Source of the DNA: Thiohalophilus thiocyanatoxydans
GTDB taxonomy: Bacteria; Pseudomonadota; Gammaproteobacteria; UBA6429; Thiohalophilaceae
Direction of reading: 5' to 3'
DNA length: 64,000 bases
Assembly (NCBI RefSeq): GCF_004366735.1
Contig: NZ_SOQX01000001.1
Span: 682,001 to 746,000 of the forward strand
Positions 56,641-64,000 of the stretch are shown here, in pieces; within the stretch, counting starts at the first letter, position 1, and every line of letters begins with the position of its first letter. The position numbers and the translations under genes were made by a program. The notes beneath the pieces were generated by a model. It saw nothing but the letters and a program-made list of their open reading frames with translations. It had not been told where the DNA came from and did not search any database.

Positions 56641-57473
56641 TTTTCTTCTCTCCGTTTATGCGCTTCGCAGGGGTTCTCCATCTCCGGCAGGTTGGCCAGT
56701 GCCGGCCAGACCAGCAGAACTTCACGGCTACGCTGAAGTCGCGCCACCGGTTCGGCAATGATTTCGGCAAACGGCAGACTGGGGTTGGTGGTGACGTCGG
56801 TCACCGTGGCCACCGGATAGCCGGCGGGGTAAACACAACCCAGTCCGGAGCTGACCAGCAGATCGCCGCGTTGAATGTCAGCGTTGTTTGGCAGGTGCCG
56901 CAGTTCCACGCTGTCTTCGCCGGTGCCGATGGCCACGGCGCGCAGTCCGTTGCGATTCACCTGCACCGGCACGGCATGATTGGGGTCGGTAATAAGCTGG
57001 GCGGTACTGGAAAACGGGGTGACATGGGTCAGTTTGCCCATGACTCCCTGGGCGTCGATGAGCGGTTGGCCGACATACAGGTCGTCGTGATTACTGCCTT
57101 TATCGATCACGATCTGCTTTCGATAAGGATCGAGATCCACGGCCAGCAGTTCGGCAATCAGGATCCGCTCGCCCGCCCGTCTGGAGGATTGCAGTAATTC
57201 GCGTAAATGAATGTTTTCCGCCTCGATAAAAGTCAGCTTCTGCAGCTGGGCCTTGAGCAGGGTGTTCTGGGTGCGCAGTTCGGCGTTCTGTTTTTGCAAT
57301 TCGTCGCGGGAGACAAAGGTATTCGAAGCCCAGCCTATGAGTTCGGCGGGCAGGTTGACCGCGTATTGCAGGGGATAGACCACCACGGCAATGCCGGAGC
57401 GGATGGTGTGGATATAACTGGTACGATGATCCATGGTCATCAGTGCCACTGAAAGCAGGATCAGCAGCAGCAA
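56637..57473 (-). CDS. mreC: Cell shape-determining protein MreC (true start probably upstream, near 57518)
   Basis: MreC is a bitopic periplasmic scaffold of the elongasome. Visible are the membrane helix (LLLLILLSVALMTMD), a coiled coil (DELQKQNAELRTQNTLLKA) and the beta-domain (IVIDKGSNHDDLYVGQPLID, VPVQVNRNGLRAVAIGTG, HLPNNADIQRGDLLVSSGLG). The first canonical start is TTG 57473, but 14 more in-frame codons upstream read VKLLFVQGPSATTR, matching the conserved MreC N-terminus (E. coli MKPIFSRGPS). No ATG, GTG or TTG precedes them; the only candidates are ATC 57518 (GGGAG four bases upstream) or CTG 57521. See findings. Confidence 0.9.
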   Translation of the reverse strand: MLLLILLSVALMTMDHRTSYIHTIRSGIAVVVYPLQYAVNLPAELIGWASNTFVSRDELQKQNAELRTQNTLLKAQLQKLTFIEAENIHLRELLQSSRRAGERILIAELLAVDLDPYRKQIVIDKGSNHDDLYVGQPLIDAQGVMGKLTHVTPFSSTAQLITDPNHAVPVQVNRNGLRAVAIGTGEDSVELRHLPNNADIQRGDLLVSSGLGCVYPAGYPVATVTDVTTNPSLPFAEIIAEPVARLQRSREVLLVWPALANLPEMENPCEAHKRREEK

Positions 57474-57611
57474 GCGCGTTGTGGCAGACGGACCTTGTAC
57501 AAATAAGAGTTTAACGATCAGGCTCCCTGACAGAATCGACTGGACCGGACAGGATATGAGGTTACCGGATTTTACCCGGCATTGTGAATCCGCCGGGCAT
57601 GCGCCGAAACG

Positions 57612-58772
<1,161 letters not shown>

Positions 58773-58826
58773 TCACAGCCGGTCTGGCGCCGGGATCGTG
58801 GATTAGTCTGGACTACCGAGGAAATC

Positions 58827-59114
58827 ATGTCACTGGATAAATCTGATGTCGAAAAAATTGCGCATCTGGCCCAGCTGGGCATCAGCGAGGTCGATATTCC
58901 CGGCTATGCCGACAACCTGTCCAGTATCCTGGAAATGGTCGAACAGATGAACGCGGTGGATACCGCCGCGGTGACCCCGATGGCCCACCCGCTTGACGCG
59001 GTACAACCCCTGCGCGAGGACAGGGTCACCGAAACGGATCAGCGGGAACGCTTCCAGGCGGTGGCCCCCAGTGTCGATGATGGCCTGTATCTGGTTCCCC
59101 GGGTCGTTGAATAA
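58827..59114 (+). CDS. gatC: Asp-tRNA(Asn)/Glu-tRNA(Gln) amidotransferase subunit C
   Basis: GatC stabilises the GatA-GatB interface. The 95-residue protein has [34 protein letters not shown], the PLREDRVTE block and the C-terminal [13 protein letters not shown] 58827 follows CGAGGA; a longer reading from 58761 is non-conserved. It is the first gene of gatC-gatA-gatB. Confidence 0.95.
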   Translation: MSLDKSDVEKIAHLAQLGISEVDIPGYADNLSSILEMVEQMNAVDTAAVTPMAHPLDAVQPLREDRVTETDQRERFQAVAPSVDDGLYLVPRVVE

Positions 59115-59183
59115 CGCCGCCTGCGAGCGGATTTCCCCTTAAAATTCTGCACCACCGAACACTGATAATTACAGAGAGATGGC

Positions 59184-60638
59184 ATGCACGACAAAACGCT
59201 TGCGGAACTGGCCCGGGATCTGAACAGCGGGACATACTCCAGCGAGGAGCTGACCCGACACTATCTCGAGCGTATCGCCAGTCACGATTCGCAGCTCAAC
59301 AGCTACATTACCGCCGCCACCGACGCGGCACTGGTCCGCGCGCGGGCGGCGGACGAACAGCGCGCCGCCGGCGAGGCCGGCCCGTTGACCGGCATCCCGC
59401 TGGCGCACAAGGATATTTTCTGCACCGACGGCCTCAAAACCAGCTGCGGCTCGAAAATGCTGGATAACTTCATCGCCCCCTACGACGCCACCGTGGTCAG
59501 CCGTCTGAACGAGGCGGGGATGGTCACCCTGGGCAAGACCAACATGGACGAGTTCGCCATGGGCTCCTCCAACGAGACCAGCTTCTACGGCCCGGTGAAA
59601 AATCCCTGGGATACCGGTACCGTGCCCGGCGGCTCCTCCGGCGGATCGGCGGCAGCCGTGGCGGCCCGGCTGGCCCCGGCGGCCACCGGCACCGATACCG
59701 GCGGCTCGATTCGCCAGCCGGCGGCGTTGTGCGGGGTCACCGGCCTCAAGCCGACTTACGGGCGGGTCTCCCGCTACGGCATGATCGCCTTCGCCTCCAG
59801 CCTGGATCAGGCCGGTCCGCTCACCCAAACCGCCGAGGATGCGGCACTGCTGCTCAACGCCATGGCCGGCTTCGATCCGCGCGACTCCACCAGCCTGGAC
59901 AGAGCGGTGCCCGACTACAGCGCCGGGCTGGGCGCGGATCTGACGGGGCTGAAAATCGGCCTGATCAAGGAGCATTTCGATCCCGGCCTGGACGGGGGCG
60001 TCGCCGACGCGGTCGATGCCGCACTGGCCGAGTACAAAAAACTGGGCGCCGAAGTGGTGGAGATCAGCCTGCCCAACACCCATCTGTCGGTGCCGGCCTA
60101 TTACGTGGTGGCCCCGGCCGAGTGCTCCTCTAACCTGTCGCGCTTCGACGGGGTGCGCTTCGGCTACCGCTGTGAGAATCCGACGGATCTGGCGGATCTC
60201 TACAAGCGCAGCCGCGGCGAGGCCTTCGGCCCCGAGGTCAAGCGGCGCATCATGGTCGGCACCTACGCCCTGTCGGCCGGCTACTACGACGCTTATTATA
60301 TAAAGGCGCAACAGGCGCGGCGGCTGATCCGCGACGACTTCGTACGGGCCTTCGAGTCGGTGGACGTGATCATGGGTCCGACCGCCCCGAGCCCTGCCTT
60401 CAAGCTGGGCGAAAAAGCCGACGATCCGATCACCATGTACCTGTCGGACATCTACACCATCGCCGCCAACCTGGCCGGCCTGCCGGCCATGTCGGTGCCG
60501 GCCGGGTTTGTGAACAACCTGCCGGTCGGCCTGCAGATCATCGGCAACTACTTCGACGAAGCGCGCCTGCTCAACGTTGCTCATCGTTACCAAGAGGTCA
60601 CCGACTGGCACCAGCGAATCCCTTCGGGATTCGAGTGA
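59184..60638 (+). CDS. gatA: Asp-tRNA(Asn)/Glu-tRNA(Gln) amidotransferase subunit A
   Basis: GatA is the glutaminase/amidase that supplies ammonia. The 484-residue protein has the amidase triad: Lys in [10 protein letters not shown], and the serines in [17 protein letters not shown] and [35 protein letters not shown] is a further family block. Presence of GatCAB implies that glutaminyl- or asparaginyl-tRNA is made by transamidation. Its stop codon lies within the first bases of a repeat element (60633-60782). Confidence 0.97.
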   Translation: MHDKTLAELARDLNSGTYSSEELTRHYLERIASHDSQLNSYITAATDAALVRARAADEQRAAGEAGPLTGIPLAHKDIFCTDGLKTSCGSKMLDNFIAPYDATVVSRLNEAGMVTLGKTNMDEFAMGSSNETSFYGPVKNPWDTGTVPGGSSGGSAAAVAARLAPAATGTDTGGSIRQPAALCGVTGLKPTYGRVSRYGMIAFASSLDQAGPLTQTAEDAALLLNAMAGFDPRDSTSLDRAVPDYSAGLGADLTGLKIGLIKEHFDPGLDGGVADAVDAALAEYKKLGAEVVEISLPNTHLSVPAYYVVAPAECSSNLSRFDGVRFGYRCENPTDLADLYKRSRGEAFGPEVKRRIMVGTYALSAGYYDAYYIKAQQARRLIRDDFVRAFESVDVIMGPTAPSPAFKLGEKADDPITMYLSDIYTIAANLAGLPAMSVPAGFVNNLPVGLQIIGNYFDEARLLNVAHRYQEVTDWHQRIPSGFE

Positions 60639-60782
60639 CGAGTCACGAGGGACGAGTTACGAGGATTTGTCTTGTCCCCGGAATCAAGAATTCGTTATTA
60701 GTGATGATTATGACTATGTTGAAAAATGTGGACAGTGACAGGTATGGCTTTATTTCCTCGTCCCTCGTCCCTCGTACCTCGG
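60633..60782. repeat. Inverted-repeat element (CTCGTCC type) between gatA and gatB
   Basis: The left arm GAGTGACGAGTCACGAGGGA with CGAGTTACGAGG (60633-60664) is mirrored by CCTCGTCCCTCGTCCCTCGT with ACCTCGG (60756-60782); about 90 AT-rich bp lie between. It starts with the last codons of gatA and ends seven bases before the gatB ATG, so it probably carries the local gatB ribosome site region. Confidence 0.8.
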
Positions 60783-60789
60783 AACTGAC

Positions 60790-62226
<1,437 letters not shown>

Positions 62227-62269
62227 TTCTGATAACGCACGGCCGGCCAATGAGGGCCGGGGATGCAGC

Positions 62270-63142
62270 ATGAGTGATACTTTACAACGCTTTTTATTCG
62301 AGAACCTCGCGATCCGTGGCGATCTGGTGCAACTGGATGCTACCTGGCAGGCGGTTCAGGAAAAGCATGCCTATCCCGATCCGGTGCTGCATCTGCTCGG
62401 TGAGGTGATGACCGCGGCGGTGTTGTTATCGGCGACACTCAAACACAAAAGTCGTCTGACCATGCAGATCCAGGGTAACGGAACGATTCCGTTTCTGGTG
62501 GTGGAGTGCACGCACGATCACAACCTGCGCGGCATGGCCCATTACGCCGAAGATATCCAGCCGGCCAGCCTGAATGAACTGGTGGGCGACGGGCGACTGG
62601 CCATTACCCTGGAGCCGGCCGACAGCAGCGAACGTTATCAAAGTATTGTCGCACTGAGCGGCAACACACTCGCCGAAGCGATCGAGGATTATCTCTCCCG
62701 GTCGGAACAACTGGATACCCGGATCTGGCTGGCGGTCAGCGAGGGACGCACCGCCGGGCTGTTGATTCAGAAACTGCCGTCGAGTCAGACAGCCGAGGAG
62801 CAGGAAGGCTGGAACCGGGTAGGGCAGCTCTCGGCGACCATCGGCCAGCGGGAACTGCTCGATCTGGGACCGGCACAAATTATTCACCGGCTCTATCACG
62901 AGGAAGATGTGCGGGTGTTCGAATCAGAGGCGGTCTGCTTCCGCTGTTCCTGTAACACGGAGCGCGTGATCGGGATGCTGCGTCAACTGGGTATCGAGGA
63001 AGTGCGCGCGATCCTCGAAGAAGAACACGCCGTCGAGGTGACCTGTGAGTTTTGCAACCAGCACTACCGGTTTGATGCGGTGGATGCCGAACAGTTATTT
63101 GTCAACGATGCCAGTCATCGGGCGCCCGATACGCGTCAGTGA
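62270..63142 (+). CDS. hslO: Redox-regulated chaperone Hsp33
   Basis: Hsp33 is a cytosolic holdase switched on by oxidation. The 290-residue protein has the N-terminal LQRFLFENLAIRGDLVQLDA, GEVMTAAVLLSATLKHKSRL and the C-terminal zinc redox switch as CxC (FRCSCN) and CxxC (CEFCNQHY). ATG 62270 with 43 bp after gatB. Its stop overlaps the moeB-like stop by seven bases on the opposite strand. With tpx it is an oxidative-stress function in the window. Confidence 0.95.
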   Translation: MSDTLQRFLFENLAIRGDLVQLDATWQAVQEKHAYPDPVLHLLGEVMTAAVLLSATLKHKSRLTMQIQGNGTIPFLVVECTHDHNLRGMAHYAEDIQPASLNELVGDGRLAITLEPADSSERYQSIVALSGNTLAEAIEDYLSRSEQLDTRIWLAVSEGRTAGLLIQKLPSSQTAEEQEGWNRVGQLSATIGQRELLDLGPAQIIHRLYHEEDVRVFESEAVCFRCSCNTERVIGMLRQLGIEEVRAILEEEHAVEVTCEFCNQHYRFDAVDAEQLFVNDASHRAPDTRQ

Positions 63143-63900
63143 GCCCGCCGTTCCGTTGACCGGGTGCCGCACACCGGGCATTCATCGTCCTGCTTCAGGG
63201 CCAGAGTGCGCCACTCCATGTGCAAAGCATCGAGCAGTAACAGTTTTCCGTCCAGCGTCGAGCCGATATTCAGCAGGATCTTGAGCACTTCAGTGGCCTG
63301 GATGCTGCCGATGATTCCGACCACCGGTGCCAGTACCCCGTTTTCGCTGCAGGAGCCATCAAGCTCACCCTCTTCACGGTACAGGCAGCGATAACAGGGC
63401 GTTCCCGGCCGGTTTAAAAACACACTGACCTGACCTTCCATGCGTATCGCCGAGCCCGAGACCAGCGGGGTGGCGGTTTCAACGCAGACACGGTTTATGG
63501 CGAACCGGGTTTCAAAATTATCCGTGGCATCAACCACGACATCCACATTCTGGGTGATTTCGCGCAGTTCCTTATCGGAAAGTTTGTGGTCCAGTGCGGT
63601 GATCTGCAGGTGCGGATTAAGTTTTGTCAGTCTGTCGGCGGCGGAAGTGATTTTGTGATGGCCGATATCCTGCTGGCTGTGCAGAATCTGGCGCTGCAGA
63701 TTGGACAGATCCACCTTGTCGTGATCCACCAGCACCAGTTGACCAACCCCGGCTGCCGCCAGATACATCGCCACCGGCGAACCCAGTCCGCCCAGTCCGA
63801 TGATCAATACCCGTGAAGCCTGTAGCTTCTCCTGCCCGGCCACGTCCACCTGGGGGAGCATAATCTGGCGACTGTAGCGCAGCAGTTCTTCGTCGTTCAT
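63136..63900 (-). CDS. moeB: HesA/MoeB/ThiF family adenylyltransferase
   Basis: This E1-like enzyme adenylates the C-terminal glycine of a sulfur carrier such as MoaD or ThiS. The 254-residue protein has RYSRQIMLPQVDVAGQEKL, the nucleotide motif LIIGLGGLGSPVAMYLAAAG, DLSNLQRQILH, DATDNFETRFAINR, and two CxxC zinc pairs (PCYRCLY and CPVCG). ATG 63900 is the family start. Molybdopterin versus thiamine use cannot be decided as neither partner gene is in the window; moeB is the customary name for this position and form. Confidence 0.85.
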   Translation of the reverse strand: MNDEELLRYSRQIMLPQVDVAGQEKLQASRVLIIGLGGLGSPVAMYLAAAGVGQLVLVDHDKVDLSNLQRQILHSQQDIGHHKITSAADRLTKLNPHLQITALDHKLSDKELREITQNVDVVVDATDNFETRFAINRVCVETATPLVSGSAIRMEGQVSVFLNRPGTPCYRCLYREEGELDGSCSENGVLAPVVGIIGSIQATEVLKILLNIGSTLDGKLLLLDALHMEWRTLALKQDDECPVCGTRSTERRAH

Positions 63901-64000
63901 AGTCGGTTGACCGTCATATTGAAGCTTCAGATAAGTAAAAGAATACGCCAAACATGCAGAGTTGAACAGGCAACTGAAAGTTGGCAGATGGCAGTTAGCA
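63901..64000. other. Right edge, no complete gene
   Basis: The hundred bases upstream of the moeB-like gene hold no gene. The last 30 bp (AGTTGGCAGATGGCAGTTAG) are short GGCAGT units like those at 32126-32150, probably the beginning of another repeat element cut by the window. Confidence 0.4.

Overview
The window is a stretch of GC-rich, gene-dense gammaproteobacterial chromosome. The evidence is gene order: zapA-6S RNA-fau, ygfB-pepP-ubiH-ubiI, lptD-surA-pdxA-rsmA-apaG-apaH, amgK-murU divergent from lptD, and the elongasome block mreBCD-mrdA-rodA-sltB1/mltB-rlpA-dacA-dat-ybeD-lipB-lipA. The amgK/murU recycling pair and the Anbu-type protease point to a lineage near Pseudomonas or the Chromatiales rather than the enterics. 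I cannot name a genus. I see no transposase, prophage, CRISPR, tRNA or rRNA gene.

Layout. 1-8.2 kb: a lysine/alanine repeat histone H1-like gene cut by the left edge, an EVE-domain gene, fau, 6S RNA, zapA with a zapB-like gene, then ygfB-pepP-ubiH-ubiI. 8.3-11.1 kb: a Fur-box-controlled iron(III) transporter (binding protein and fused permease, no ATPase nearby). 11.4-19.2 kb: a tandem glycine riboswitch with terminator, followed by lipA, gcvT, gcvH, gcvPA, tpx, gcvPB, dgkA and a PfkB-type kinase. 19.2-24.0 kb: a zinc metallopeptidase, then an Anbu-type protease divergent from a circularly permuted ATP-grasp/alpha-E operon. 24.0-29.1 kb: DUF429, a methyltransferase, a YyaL-type protein and an RlmI-like methyltransferase. 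29.2-41.3 kb: lgt, an unknown exported protein, thyA, folA, then on the minus strand the lptD-surA-pdxA-rsmA, HEACH protein and apaG-methyltransferase-apaH genes. 41.5-45.6 kb: a tight four-gene operon amgK-murU-amidoligase-M14 peptidase. 46.0-58.7 kb: ydcF and the lipoylation, peptidoglycan and elongasome block. 58.8-63.9 kb: gatCAB, hslO and a moeB/thiF-like gene.

Points of interest. (1) The glycine riboswitch operon begins with its own lipoyl synthase, although a second complete lipA lies beside lipB 35 kb away; the pathway that needs lipoyl-GcvH thus seems to carry a glycine-controlled lipoylation step. (2) The muropeptide-recycling pair amgK-murU continues into a GCS2-family carboxylate-amine ligase and an M14/aspartoacylase-like zinc hydrolase, a ligase/hydrolase pair of unknown substrate. 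(3) Many intergenic gaps are filled by short elements bounded by inverted repeats, whose arms are runs of degenerate 8-9 bp units (for example CGCAGAGA, or CTCGTCC on another family). Several begin at or inside the stop codon of the gene before them. I know no established name for these. (4) mreC appears to lack a canonical start codon at its conserved N-terminus.
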